Source of the DNA: Sulfuritalea sp.
GTDB taxonomy: Bacteria; Pseudomonadota; Gammaproteobacteria; Burkholderiales; Rhodocyclaceae
Length of the DNA: 64,000 bases
NCBI GenBank assembly: GCA_021738385.1
Contig: JAIPCF010000005.1
Span: forward strand, 1-64,000
Reading direction: 5' to 3'
Of this stretch, positions 34,658-43,709 are shown piece by piece (position 1 is the first letter of the stretch; each line of letters starts with the position of its first letter). The translations under genes were made by a program, and so were the position numbers. The notes under the pieces are model-generated. The model was not told where the DNA came from. It saw only the letters and a program-made list of their open reading frames with translations, and searched no databases.

Positions 34658-35452
34658 ATGCGCAAGACACTAATCTGGCTCGCGGCTGCCGCCATTCTTG
34701 TGGCGGGAGGCATTGTCGCTTATCTGTTTTTGTTGAAAGCGCAGCGAACCCCGCCACCGGAGATATCGCAACAAGTGGCTCTGCCGCCGGTGCCAAAGCC
34801 CGCACCCGTTGCGCCGGTGATCCGTCATCCGCTGGAAAGCTCACCCGAGAAGCTGCCCCTGCCTGCGCTTGAACAAAGCGATGCGCCACTACTCAAGGCG
34901 CTGAGTGAATTGCTGGGAGACAAGTGGCTGGCCTTGTTTTTCACCGATAACGTGATCCACCGCGTCGTCGCGACGGTTGATAGTCTCCCGCGCAAATATT
35001 TGCCAGGCGGCGTGATGCCGCTAAAAAGGGCGCCGAAGGCTTTTGTCGTTACGGGCAAGGAAGACAGTCTGGCGATCAGCCCGCGCAATGCGGCGCGCTA
35101 TGGTCGCTACATTCAACTGACGCGTGCGCTGGATGCAAAGAAACTGGTCGCCTTGTATGTTCAGTTTTATCCACTGTTTCAGCATGCCTACGAGGAACTT
35201 GGCTATCCCAAGGCGTACTTCAACGATCGTCTGGTCGAAGCCATCGACGATCTGCTGGCCGCTCCCGAACTCAAAGAGCCGGTTGCGCTGGTGCAGCCCG
35301 GCGTGCTCTACGAATTTGCGGACGCCACACTCGAATCGCGCTCGGCGGGGCAGAAGATCATGATCCGCATGGGACGCAACAATGCCGTCCATGTCAAAGC
35401 CAAACTGCGCGAAATCCGCAAGCTGGTCACCGGCGGATCCGGCCCCTCCTGA
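34658..35452 (+). CDS. DUF3014 family membrane-anchored protein
   Basis: This 264-aa protein has one N-terminal transmembrane segment (LIWLAAAAILVAGGIVAYLF), a proline-rich linker (about 38-65) and a globular domain with NVIHRVVATVDSLPRKYLPG and YGRYIQLTRALDA, typical of DUF3014. It probably faces the periplasm. The last 48 bases of the gene are duplicated at 37874-37921. Function unknown. Confidence 0.88.
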   Translation: MRKTLIWLAAAAILVAGGIVAYLFLLKAQRTPPPEISQQVALPPVPKPAPVAPVIRHPLESSPEKLPLPALEQSDAPLLKALSELLGDKWLALFFTDNVIHRVVATVDSLPRKYLPGGVMPLKRAPKAFVVTGKEDSLAISPRNAARYGRYIQLTRALDAKKLVALYVQFYPLFQHAYEELGYPKAYFNDRLVEAIDDLLAAPELKEPVALVQPGVLYEFADATLESRSAGQKIMIRMGRNNAVHVKAKLREIRKLVTGGSGPS

Positions 35453-35485
35453 AAAGTCGGCGATGGCGAGACGGCGGCGCAGTGG
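35405..35485 (+). repeat. Direct repeat, left copy (81 bp)
   Basis: This covers the last codons of the DUF3014 gene plus the 27-bp repeat. The same stretch recurs at 37874-37954 with about four mismatches by eye. The two copies bracket the FHA gene and the kinase gene. Confidence 0.9.
35450..35476 (+). repeat. 27-bp dispersed repeat, copy 7
   Basis: The copy reads TGAAAAGTCGGCGATGGCGA then GACGGCG, matching the consensus. Its TGA is the DUF3014 stop codon, so the repeat begins exactly at the gene end. Confidence 0.9.
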
Positions 35486-35554
35486 TTAAACAGCCGCGCC
35501 GGTCCTTGCGCTATGCTTGCACCATTGGAAATCTCAATTCTCGAGGGAGGCAAC

Positions 35555-36433
35555 ATGCCGAAGGTGGTAGTCAATGCGAATGGTCAAGTGCTCGGGGAAT
35601 TTCCGGTCAACAAGGACCGGATGGTCATTGGGAGCAAGGCGTCCAATGAGATTTCCCTCGACAATGTCAATGCCGACAACGAACATGCGGTAATCACCCG
35701 TTGCGGCGATCTCTACGTCATCGAAGATCTTGGCAGCGCAAACGGCACCTTCGTGCATGACAGGAAGATCACCAAACTGCTGCTGAGCGACGAGGACCTG
35801 ATCTCGGTCGGTAGCTGCCAGCTTCGCTTCGTCGAGGAAGATGCCGGGAGGGGCGATGCCGAAGCCGCGCCAGGCAAGTCCAGGGCCAAGGCACCGCCTG
35901 TGGCACTGGACGCAGGTAAACCGGCACCGGCACCCCAGGTCAAGAAATCCGTGGCACCGCCCACCGCCAAAGGCCCCGTGGCGGCAGGCGAATGCCCGCA
36001 CTGCGGCTACAAGCGCCTGCCCAAGGATGCCAAAGTGGCGGAAGACAGATGCCCTTCGTGCAAGATGGGCTATGCCACCACACCGGGCGCCCTGATCCGC
36101 GCCGAATCGAAAACCGGCGACCGCCTCGAGGTCTATGACAGGGAGGTCGTGATCAAGCGCAAGATGGGCGTAAAAGTGCTGCTGCAAAGCCTCAAGGGTG
36201 ACCTGCTGGAAGGCATCAAGGGGGACAAGTACGTTCCCATCGACTCGATCGCATCGATCCAGATCAAGCCGGCCAGCGCCCTGCTGGCGGGCCACATCAC
36301 CATTGTCCTGCCGGAGTCAAAGGAAGGCTTCAAGCTCGCCGGCCTGGACGATTGCACCGTCGAGTTCGTCAAGCGCGAGGAAGAGAAGTTCCTCGAGGTC
36401 AAGGCCTACCTCGACGCAAGGATCGGCCGCTAG
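35555..36433 (+). CDS. FHA-domain protein with zinc ribbon
   Basis: This 292-aa soluble protein has an N-terminal FHA domain (about 5-95): MVIGSKASNEISLD, NEHAVI for the phospho-Thr site, and EDLGSANGTFVHDRKI. A proline/alanine linker follows, then a zinc ribbon (ECPHCGYKRLPKD and RCPSCKMGYA) and a C-terminal beta domain of unknown type. ATG 35555 follows GGGAGGCAA; an earlier ATG is in frame. It converges with the kinase gene 19 bases away, and FHA proteins are common kinase partners, so it is a likely substrate or effector. Confidence 0.9.
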   Translation: MPKVVVNANGQVLGEFPVNKDRMVIGSKASNEISLDNVNADNEHAVITRCGDLYVIEDLGSANGTFVHDRKITKLLLSDEDLISVGSCQLRFVEEDAGRGDAEAAPGKSRAKAPPVALDAGKPAPAPQVKKSVAPPTAKGPVAAGECPHCGYKRLPKDAKVAEDRCPSCKMGYATTPGALIRAESKTGDRLEVYDREVVIKRKMGVKVLLQSLKGDLLEGIKGDKYVPIDSIASIQIKPASALLAGHITIVLPESKEGFKLAGLDDCTVEFVKREEEKFLEVKAYLDARIGR

Positions 36434-36452
36434 CCTTCCAGCGGGCGCGGCC

Positions 36453-37736
36453 TCAGTACGCGGTGGCCAGTTCGCTGGTCGCCTGCGCCAGTCGATCGAC
36501 CAGGATATTCATGAACGAGCGGTTGAACTGGAGCTGGCAGTTTTCAGACGCCTTGCGTAGAGAGTCAGCCTTGATCTTGAAGAGAGTGACGGGCGTGTCG
36601 GCCGCGATGGTGGCAGTTCGCGTCAGTGCGCCCTGCCGGATGTAGCACATCTCGCCAAAACAGTGTCCCTTGCCCAGCGTGCTCAGCTTCTTGTCGCCCT
36701 TGATCACGCGCACACTGCCATCGGCGATGACAAAGAAGAAATTGCCTTTTGTTCCCTCGTCGACCAGGAAAGTGCCGGACGGCACGCGGCCCCAGATGCT
36801 GATGCGCAGCACTTCCCAGAGCTCTATTTCGCTGAAGTCCTGAAAGAACGGCAGCGCCTTCAGCATATTGAAGCGCTGGGTCTCCGAATCGGCCTGTTGT
36901 GGCAGATCCAGCTCCGCGATGGTCGACAGATCCTCGGTGAACTCACGCCAGTTGGCATGCCGCTCCGGCGTGTTACGGCGCAATGCCTTGGTCACGATGT
37001 CGGCCAGTCGCGCCGACAACTCGGGACGATGGGTACGGATGCTGGGGGGGTCTTCGTTCAGTATCTTGTGGGTCAGTCCGTAGTTGGTGTCGGATTCGAA
37101 GGGCAGGCGGCCGGTGAGCAGCTTGTACATCACTACGCCCAGAGAATAGATGTCGGTCTGGTAGCTCAGGGTGTCGTTGCGGACCTGCTCTGGCGACATG
37201 TAGGCGGGCGAGCCTACCCCGGTCAGTTGCGTCTCGTCGTTCTTCGCCAGGATCGCGGCGCCGAAGTCGGCGATCTTCAATGCACCGTCCTTGCAAACCA
37301 TGATGTTTGCGGGCTTGATGTCGCGATGGATGATGCCGTTGCGGCTGGCAAAATCGAGCGCCATAGCGCATTTGAAGGCGATCTCGATCACCTTGTCCAC
37401 GGGCAGCAGGCTCTCTACGTGGCCGAATTTTTCGAGTGTTTCGCCTTGCACGTATTCCATGACGATATAGCCGTCGTCGCGGCCCAGCAGCGCGTCGTAG
37501 ATGCCGACAATGTGCGGGTGGTTGAGGCGGCCGGCCAGGGCGGCCTCGTTGGCGATCAACTTGCGATAGGTATTGCCGTGCTCGGTGTCGGACAGGATCT
37601 CGGGTTTGAAGACCTTGATCGCCACCTCGCGATCGTTGAACGTGTCGTAAGCGAGGTAAACGATGCTCGTCGCGCCCGTGCCGAGCTCTCGGATGATTTC
37701 GTACTTTTCAATACCGACTTCAGCAGCTTGCTCCAT
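36453..37736 (-). CDS. Ser/Thr protein kinase with cyclic-nucleotide-binding domain
   Basis: This 427-aa soluble kinase has the complete Hanks core: GTGATSIVYLAYD, VAIKVFK, IIHRDIKPANIM, KIADFGAAI and SPAYMSPEQ, about residues 10-270. A cNMP-binding domain follows (about 290-410) with FFFVIADGSVRVIKG and the phosphate-binding cassette FGEMCYIRQGALTRTAT with its Arg. There is no membrane segment, unlike PknB-type kinases. Direct cNMP control of kinase output is inferred from the domain order and is unusual for bacteria. Confidence 0.93.
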   Translation of the reverse strand: MEQAAEVGIEKYEIIRELGTGATSIVYLAYDTFNDREVAIKVFKPEILSDTEHGNTYRKLIANEAALAGRLNHPHIVGIYDALLGRDDGYIVMEYVQGETLEKFGHVESLLPVDKVIEIAFKCAMALDFASRNGIIHRDIKPANIMVCKDGALKIADFGAAILAKNDETQLTGVGSPAYMSPEQVRNDTLSYQTDIYSLGVVMYKLLTGRLPFESDTNYGLTHKILNEDPPSIRTHRPELSARLADIVTKALRRNTPERHANWREFTEDLSTIAELDLPQQADSETQRFNMLKALPFFQDFSEIELWEVLRISIWGRVPSGTFLVDEGTKGNFFFVIADGSVRVIKGDKKLSTLGKGHCFGEMCYIRQGALTRTATIAADTPVTLFKIKADSLRKASENCQLQFNRSFMNILVDRLAQATSELATAY

Positions 37737-37873
37737 TTATCATTAGCTCCTCATGCAGGACAGGAAATCCAACCGGCTTTGGAGGAGTGTGCCTGACGCC
37801 GGGTGTAGCCGTCAATCGCCGACTTTGGCCGACTGTACTCAGCGTCCACCGGCCGCTACCTGGCAACGTCAGG

Positions 37874-37954
37874 CTGCGCGAAACCCGCAAGCTGGCCACC
37901 GGCGGATCCGGCCCCTCCTGAAAAGTCGGCGATGGCGAGACGGCGGAGCGGTGG
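37874..37954 (+). repeat. Direct repeat, right copy (81 bp)
   Basis: This repeats the DUF3014 gene end (LREIRKLVTGGSGPS region) outside any gene. It is in the same orientation as the left copy at 35405. It lies in the 400-base gap between the kinase and amidase genes, which otherwise holds a hairpin at 38032. Confidence 0.9.
37919..37945 (+). repeat. 27-bp dispersed repeat, copy 8
   Basis: This copy is identical to copy 7 over its full length (TGAAAAGTCGGCG plus the rest) and is part of the 81-bp direct repeat. Confidence 0.9.
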
Positions 37955-38031
37955 TGCAACCTCCACGCCGCCTTCGACATCCGCGTATCCAGGCGTATCG
38001 ATGCCTGCCGAAGGCCTGCTGTGCTTTGGGG

Positions 38032-38063
38032 TGTCCCCGAAAATGGGGACATCGCATTTTTAG
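38032..38063 (+). terminator. Hairpin with short T-run before the amidase gene
   Basis: TGTCCCC pairs with GGGGACA around GAAAAT, followed shortly by ATTTTTAG. It could end a + strand transcript. A GTCCCC-GGGGAC stem of this kind is also common at the ends of repeat elements, so this is uncertain. Confidence 0.35.
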
Positions 38064-38135
38064 TGATTGCTCCAGAATCGAATCGAATCCGGAACCTGAT
38101 ACCGGAGGGTTCATTCAATCAATGGAGGAGTCATC

Positions 38136-39662
38136 ATGTCCAGCCACACCCTGTCCCGAATATCCCGCAGCGTCCTTGCCATCGCGGCGCTCGCTGCACT
38201 TCCAGGTTTGGTCGTTGCCCAAACACTACCCGAACTGGATAGCCTGACCGCCACGCAAGCGGCGGCAGACATTTGCGCGGGCAAGTACAGCAGCGAAGCT
38301 TTGGTGACGGCCGCGCTTGAGCGCGCGAAATCGCGCCCCGAACTGAACGCCTTCATCACCCTGGACGAGGCCGGATCGCTCAAGGCTGCCAAGGCAGCGG
38401 ACGCAGCCCGCAAGCGCGGCAAGGCCTGCAAACCGCTGGCTGGCGTGCCGCTGGTCATCAAGGACAACATCCAGGTGGCAGGTTTGCCGAACACCGCCGG
38501 CACCGCCGCGCTGAAAAATTTCGTGCCGAAGAAAGATGCACCGGTGATTCGCAAGCTGCGTGCCGCGGGCGCGATCATTCTCGGCAAGACCAATATGCAC
38601 GAACTGGCCTTCGGTATCTCCGGCTACAACGCCGCCTACCAAACCGGCGCCAGTCCAGGTGTGCGTAATGCCTGGGACCCGGCGAAAATTGCCGGCGGAT
38701 CTTCTTCCGGTAATGGCGCCGCCATTGGCGCACATATCGTGACTGCGGGCCTCGGCACCGACACCGGCGGCTCGGTGCGTATTCCCTGCGCCTTCAACGG
38801 CTGTGCCGCGTTGCGCCCCACCGTGGGGCGCTATTCGCAGGCGGGCATCGCGCCGATCTCGCATACCCGTGACACCGCAGGGCCGATGGCGGTCTCGATG
38901 GCAGACATCGCGCTGCTTGACCGCGTCATCGCTGGCGGCGCCAAGATCGAGCCGGCAAACCTGAAAAAGCTGCGTGTCGGAGTGGTGGCGTCGATGATGG
39001 CAAACCTGGATGCCGATACCCAGGCGGCGATGGACGCAGCCATCACGAAGATGAAGGCGGCAGGCGTAACTGTGGTCGATGTCGAGATGGCGAAGCTGGC
39101 GGAAGTGAATGGTGCGGTTGGTTTCCCCGTGGCGCTCTATGAAGCCTATGACGACATGGTGATCTACCTGAAGCAAAACGGTACCGGCATTTCGATTGCC
39201 GATCTGGCAAAAGGAATCGCCAGCCCGGATGTGAAAGGTACTTACGACGGACTGGTGATTCCGCGCAAACTGCCGGGGCCGAACAAGACTCTGGTGGATG
39301 CCAAGCCGGCTTACGATGCAGCGATGAAAACAGGCCGCCCTGCCTTGCAAAAGTTGTACAAGGACACCTTCAAGCACAACAAGCTCGACGCGATAATTTT
39401 TCCGACAGTGCCCAAGGTCGCGATTGACTCGAATCCGGAGTCAAGCAGTCTGGCCAACTTCGGGCTGTTCATCCAGAACACGGACCCGGCCGGCAACGCA
39501 GGCATCCCCGGTTTGCAGATTCCGCTGGCCCTGGGCGCGAGCAGCAAACTGCCGATTGGTCTCGAACTGGACGGCCCGGCAGGTAGCGATCGCAAGTTGA
39601 TCGGCATGGGCCTGGCGCTGGAGCAACTGTTCGGTCGCTTGCCGGCACCTGCAAAACGCTGA
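38136..39662 (+). CDS. Exported amidase-signature hydrolase
   Basis: This 508-aa AS-family amidase has a signal peptide (SVLAIAALAALPGLVVAQTL). The Ser-cisSer-Lys triad is visible: K in LVIKDNIQVAG, the GGSSSGNGAAIGA stretch, and GTDTGGSVRIP with the nucleophile. A periplasmic location suggests scavenging of amides or acylated amines. Substrate is not predictable. The ATG follows ATGGAGGAG. Confidence 0.92.
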   Translation: MSSHTLSRISRSVLAIAALAALPGLVVAQTLPELDSLTATQAAADICAGKYSSEALVTAALERAKSRPELNAFITLDEAGSLKAAKAADAARKRGKACKPLAGVPLVIKDNIQVAGLPNTAGTAALKNFVPKKDAPVIRKLRAAGAIILGKTNMHELAFGISGYNAAYQTGASPGVRNAWDPAKIAGGSSSGNGAAIGAHIVTAGLGTDTGGSVRIPCAFNGCAALRPTVGRYSQAGIAPISHTRDTAGPMAVSMADIALLDRVIAGGAKIEPANLKKLRVGVVASMMANLDADTQAAMDAAITKMKAAGVTVVDVEMAKLAEVNGAVGFPVALYEAYDDMVIYLKQNGTGISIADLAKGIASPDVKGTYDGLVIPRKLPGPNKTLVDAKPAYDAAMKTGRPALQKLYKDTFKHNKLDAIIFPTVPKVAIDSNPESSSLANFGLFIQNTDPAGNAGIPGLQIPLALGASSKLPIGLELDGPAGSDRKLIGMGLALEQLFGRLPAPAKR

Positions 39663-39729
39663 GGTCAAACGGAAGCAGTCGGCTCGACGGGTGATCTGTC
39701 ATCGAGAAAATGACGGAATTCAAACGCTC

Positions 39730-39810
39730 ACCACGGAGAGCACGGAGGACACAGAGAAAGGCGCACCTGCCTTTGTTTAGCTTTCTCCGTGCTCCCTGTG
39801 TACTCCGTGG
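39730..39810. repeat. Long CACGGAG-type inverted repeat
   Basis: CTCACCACGGAGAGCACGGA is followed by a short spacer and the inverted arm TCCGTGCTCCCTGTG with TACTCCGTGG. It is a diverged relative of the inverted repeats in the rnf operon. It fills the space between the amidase and the LuxR gene. Confidence 0.8.
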
Positions 39811-39832
39811 CAGGTTTTGTATTTGCTTGTAG

Positions 39833-40579
39833 CTAGTTGCGCCGAGTCCGACTGAACGCCGCTGCAATTCCTCCGCGGCGTTGCACGCCCAGCTTGATGA
39901 AACTGCGCTTCAGGTAGGTACGCACGGTCGACAGTTCAACCGACAGCCGCTGCGCAATCTGCTTGTCGGTCAGTCCCTCGCTGACCATGCGCGCCACTTC
40001 AATTTCACGTGGCGACAAGGTGGTCGTTTCCATGTTCAGCAACTCGCTTGCGGGCAGCACAAGGCGGGACGCGCGCTGCAAGGCTCCGGTAAATGCCGGC
40101 TCGATCAGGCGCAGCAGTTCGAGTGTGTGGCTATCAAAATTGTCGCGGTTGCGGCCGCGCCAGATACGCAAATCCCCGATGTTCCGATCGCCGACATAGC
40201 TGTAGGCATTGACGCCCCAGTGCAGTTTGTCGCGCGCCAGAAAGTCGTTGAAGAACTCGGTGCGCATCAGTTCCTTCTGCGGCATCACTTGCGTGACCAG
40301 CGTGGGAAGCCGTCTTTGCTTCAGTTTGTGTGTGATTGGATCGTGGAACTGGTAGTAGGTCTCGTAAGACCCCAAATTGTCCTCGCTCATGTTGAGCGAC
40401 ACACGACCGCCAAAAGTCTGCGTCGCTTCGTTCCATACATAAGACGCAAAGTGATCGGCGCGCAGCAGATCGAGCAGGCCGTAGCCGACCCGCTCGCGCA
40501 CCTCGCGTTCCGCCATGTCTTCTGCCAGAAGGCCAAAGAGGCGGGACAAGGCACGGCTTTCGGTTGCAGTCAGATACAT
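39833..40579 (-). CDS. LuxR-family transcriptional regulator
   Basis: This 248-aa regulator has a C-terminal LuxR helix-turn-helix (LSPREIEVARMVSEGLTDKQ, then LSTVRTYLKRSFIKLGVQRR). The N-terminal 170 or so residues have no receiver Asp motif and look like a PAS- or GAF-like sensor. The closest type is a solo LuxR. The gene converges on the amidase gene, with the inverted repeat between them. Confidence 0.88.
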   Translation of the reverse strand: MYLTATESRALSRLFGLLAEDMAEREVRERVGYGLLDLLRADHFASYVWNEATQTFGGRVSLNMSEDNLGSYETYYQFHDPITHKLKQRRLPTLVTQVMPQKELMRTEFFNDFLARDKLHWGVNAYSYVGDRNIGDLRIWRGRNRDNFDSHTLELLRLIEPAFTGALQRASRLVLPASELLNMETTTLSPREIEVARMVSEGLTDKQIAQRLSVELSTVRTYLKRSFIKLGVQRRGGIAAAFSRTRRN

Positions 40580-40874
40580 GCGCCAAGTCTAGGCGAGACC
40601 GCGTCACGCTGCAACGAAAGCCTGCAAACGCTTGCACTGCAAAGGCCCCCACGGAGCAGTCTTCCAGGCCACTGCTTTAGATGTCCGGAGTCAGGGGTAG
40701 GAGAGTGGGGGTGATGTGCAACGTCATTGAAGCAACATTTTCGGCCAACTCCGGACGTTCCGCCATGCCGCCAAATGTTGCCACCAATACGTAAATTGTA
40801 CGGATTGAATTGCGTGCCATTTCGTATTGAACTACAATGAGCCGTATTTCTTCCGTAACGAAGGTGAGCATCTC

Positions 40875-41162
40875 ATGTCTACTATTGCCCAAACCCACGA
40901 GCGCATTGATTTGCGCACATCACCGGAAATCAAGGAACTGATTGTTCGGGCGGCCTCTTCTGCAGGGATGTCGGTAAGCGCTTTCCTGCTCGGCACTGCT
41001 CAGGAACGAGCTAGGCAGATCCTGGCGGAGAAAGAGATGATCACTCTCACTTCCCGTGACTGGAATGCCTTTGCCAAAGCACTGGACAATGCCGAGAAAC
41101 CCAGGCCGAAGTTGTCCGCTGCAATGAAACGTCACCGCAATTGGCAGCAAGACAAGCGTTGA
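40875..41162 (+). CDS. TacA-type (DUF1778) antitoxin
   Basis: This 95-aa ribbon-helix-helix antitoxin of the DUF1778 group has THERIDLRTSPEIKELIVRA and GMSVSAFLLGTAQERARQIL. The tail (TLTSRDWNAFAKALD) binds the acetyltransferase toxin in known pairs. ATG 40875 follows GAAGGTGAG. Such proteins repress their own operon. It overlaps or abuts the toxin start. Confidence 0.92.
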   Translation: MSTIAQTHERIDLRTSPEIKELIVRAASSAGMSVSAFLLGTAQERARQILAEKEMITLTSRDWNAFAKALDNAEKPRPKLSAAMKRHRNWQQDKR

Positions 41163-41659
41163 CTTCCATTCCCTCGATTAGCATTGAAGCGCTGGCGTCG
41201 ACTCATGACCGCCGCACCTTTTCATGCGGCGTTCAGGCACTGGATGAATATCTGCGGCGGTTTGCCCGCCAGCATGCCGACGCCAATGTAAGCCGCAGCT
41301 ATGTTGCCGTGGAGGGGGCGACTGTTCGCGGTTTCTACAGCCTGGCCATGTCGGCTATCCGCAAGGAGAACCTGCCTGCCAGACACCTGAACCGATTCCC
41401 CAACTTTCCGCTTCCCGTTGCACGCCTTGCTCGCCTGGCCGTTGAGATTCGCCATCAGAGGCAAGGACTGGGTGAGTTGCTGCTGGCGGATGCCTTACAG
41501 CGCTGTCTGCGGCTTTCCGCCGAGATTGGAACGATCGGCGTCATTGTGGACGCCAAGGATGACCATACGCGGGGCTGGTATCAACGCTATGAATTCGAGC
41601 GGCTACCAGATTCGCCCTTGACCTTGTGGCTACCCACAACTGCGATCGCCCGTCTATAG
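41159..41659 (+). CDS. TacT-type GNAT toxin
   Basis: This 166-aa GNAT acetyltransferase of the TacT type blocks translation by acetylating charged tRNA in known members. It has FSCGVQALDEYLRRFARQHA, PLPVARLARLAVEIRHQRQG with the acetyl-CoA loop QGLGELLLADAL, and GWYQRYEFERLPDSP. The start is uncertain: TTG 41159 overlaps the antitoxin stop (TTGA) and gives a normal N-terminus; TTG 41141 is also in frame. Confidence 0.9.
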   Translation: MTSIPSISIEALASTHDRRTFSCGVQALDEYLRRFARQHADANVSRSYVAVEGATVRGFYSLAMSAIRKENLPARHLNRFPNFPLPVARLARLAVEIRHQRQGLGELLLADALQRCLRLSAEIGTIGVIVDAKDDHTRGWYQRYEFERLPDSPLTLWLPTTAIARL

Positions 41660-42034
41660 GCGTTATTTGATGCCGGCGAGTAGGGAAGAATGTCAGTCGG
41701 TTTCGGGAAGCATCCGTGAGTCGGCGTGGCGAATTGAGCCGGGCCCAGAAACGTCGAATCCAGCCAAGACTATGCATGTGGGATTGCAATCCCGATTGCG
41801 TAATGGCAGCATATTAGGATATCCATGCGCAACCGATCAGTTCAACCACCCAGACATGCTAATGATCATGATGCCGGAGATAACCGGACCTAAGCCTACG
41901 ATCAGTTATGCCATGCCTACGACCATGCCTGCAAGAGGGCACGCCTTCGACGCTCAACAGGAGTTCGCATATAGCCAGTTGTCGGAAGACCCGGCCCGCG
42001 ATGAGTGGGGTGCTGATTCTTTAGAAAAGCATAC

Positions 42035-42110
42035 GACGACGAAGTCGAACATCTACAGCTATGTCAAAGGGAATCCGGCTCTCTACACCGATTGCCTAAG
42101 ACTACGACCA
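42035..42110 (+). pseudogene. RHS-core scar
   Basis: The reading SNIYSYVKGNPALYTDCLRL matches the RHS-repeat-associated core (N-x-YSYV-GNP-x-YTDPLGL), with the PxG part lost. Only about 20 residues remain. No other RHS sequence is found nearby. From 42120 to 42790 I see no supported gene. Confidence 0.7.
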
Positions 42111-42807
42111 AACTCACTTGACCGGCCGCTTTGTGGCAGTCGCCATGACCGCTTTCGGCACTTCGAGGTTTATTCGACGTCTGCCCACGGGCGCCGTGCA
42201 TCATCCCTGCGTCATCACGTTCAGGGCGGACGTCCAACAAACCTTAACCAAAGTACGCGTTCGCAGAAATGGAGAGCCGACGTTCGTGCACCCTGGTTTC
42301 TATCGGGCCGGATGGCCGACGATTGACGTTTTCCCCTGGCATTCACAACCGCCAGATCGGGACTGTTCGATATCACGGACAGGGCTTGGCGGGTAACGCG
42401 GTAATACCCGACTGTCCATGTTCAATGAAGTCGGCGAATGCAGAAATAGATTTAACCATTCCGTAATCCTGACTATTAGTCTTATAGTTGACTTGTCACA
42501 AACACACGGGGCGCAACCTCGCCGCGAGTGTAGTCCTGAGTCGGCGCCAACGTGCTGGCTTCCCCTGCAGATCGGGAGCAACTCCTGACTGCGCCGTGAT
42601 GAGGTTGGTGGGTTCTGCTCTCAAGGCCTGAGCCCGTCGACCGAGTGTTTCCTGACCGTGTGTTGATCGGGCCGGGCTCCGGGCTATCCAGAGCCTCATC
42701 CCGATCAAGGCACGGCATGAAATCCATGACACTTAAAGGGTTTTGTGTTCCGTTCTGAAGTGAAAGGACACGGACCCGCATTAGAGGGGCAGGCGTTTGT
42801 GGGGTCG

Positions 42808-43677
42808 ATGACGGATCTGGCATTAGCGGGAGGATTCATGGCGGGGCTGGGCGTTGTCCTGGCATTGCTGCTCGCTTTTGCCAACAAGAAACTCTATGTG
42901 TATGAAGACCCGCGTATCGGCGAGGTCGAAGATCTGCTGCCCAAATCCAATTGCGGTGCCTGCGGTCAGGCGGGTTGCCGCGATTTTGCAGAGAAAGTGG
43001 TTGGCGGCGAAGTCGTGCCGGCGCTCTGTACGGTGAGTACGGTGCCGCAACGGCAGGGCATTGCCAATCTGCTCGGCGTGGCGGCCGGTACGGTGGAAAA
43101 GAAAGTCGCCCGACTGGCCTGCGGTGGCGGCCATCACGTGGCTTTTTTGCGCGCGCGTTATGAAGGTTTGAAAACCTGTCGCGCCGCGGCGGTAGTGTCG
43201 GGCGGCGGCAAGGAATGCGCCTGGGGTTGCCTCGGGCTGGCCGATTGCGCCAATGTCTGTACCTTTGATGCCATCACCATGGATGCCCACGGTTTGCCGG
43301 TGGTGGATAGCGAAAAATGTACGGCCTGCAACGACTGCGTCGAGGTTTGCCCCAAGGGTCTGTTCAGTCTCGAGCCGGTGAGCCACCGCCTGTGGATCGC
43401 CTGCAAGAACCAGGCAGACGGCGATACCGCCGAGGCCGCCTGCGAAGTGGCCTGCACCGCCTGCGGCAAGTGCGTTGCCGATTCGCCTTTCAAGCTGATG
43501 CAACTGGTCGGCAATCTGGCGGTGATCAATTACGACTGGAACGACCGTGCCACGCGCGCTCCCATAGAGCGCTGCCCGACCGGCGCCATCGTCTGGTTCG
43601 ACACACCCGACAGCGCGGCCAAAGGGGCTGCCGCCAAGAAAATCCTGCGCAACGATCCCTTGCCCATGCATCACTGA
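42808..43677 (+). CDS. rnfB: Rnf complex electron-transfer subunit B
   Basis: RnfB is the ferredoxin-facing iron-sulfur subunit of the Rnf ion-pumping complex (289 aa). It has one N-terminal membrane helix (GGFMAGLGVVLALLLAFA), the [4Fe-4S] domain with CGACGQAGCRDFAE, and further ferredoxin-type motifs (CAWGCLGLADCANVC, CTACNDCVEVCP, CTACGKCV). The start at 42808 is chosen; ORF codons upstream have no family match. It is followed by nifJ after a 32-base gap, an unusual neighbour inside an rnf operon. Confidence 0.95.
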   Translation: MTDLALAGGFMAGLGVVLALLLAFANKKLYVYEDPRIGEVEDLLPKSNCGACGQAGCRDFAEKVVGGEVVPALCTVSTVPQRQGIANLLGVAAGTVEKKVARLACGGGHHVAFLRARYEGLKTCRAAAVVSGGGKECAWGCLGLADCANVCTFDAITMDAHGLPVVDSEKCTACNDCVEVCPKGLFSLEPVSHRLWIACKNQADGDTAEAACEVACTACGKCVADSPFKLMQLVGNLAVINYDWNDRATRAPIERCPTGAIVWFDTPDSAAKGAAAKKILRNDPLPMHH

Positions 43678-43709
43678 GCGCTACAGAATTCGAAATCGAG
43701 GAAGCTGCC

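Noticed and set aside
37250-37280. Extra copy of the 27-bp repeat in the kinase gene
   Set aside because: GAAGTCGGCGATCTT is just the conserved IADFG motif of the kinase; it does not match the rest of the repeat.
37800-37830. Another 27-bp repeat at CGTCAATCGCCGACTTT
   Set aside because: Only the last 14 or so bases match and the middle is missing; too weak to count.
41667-42326. 219-codon frame after the TacT gene
   Set aside because: No coherent protein; only about 20 residues match RHS, so it is reported as a scar and not as a CDS.
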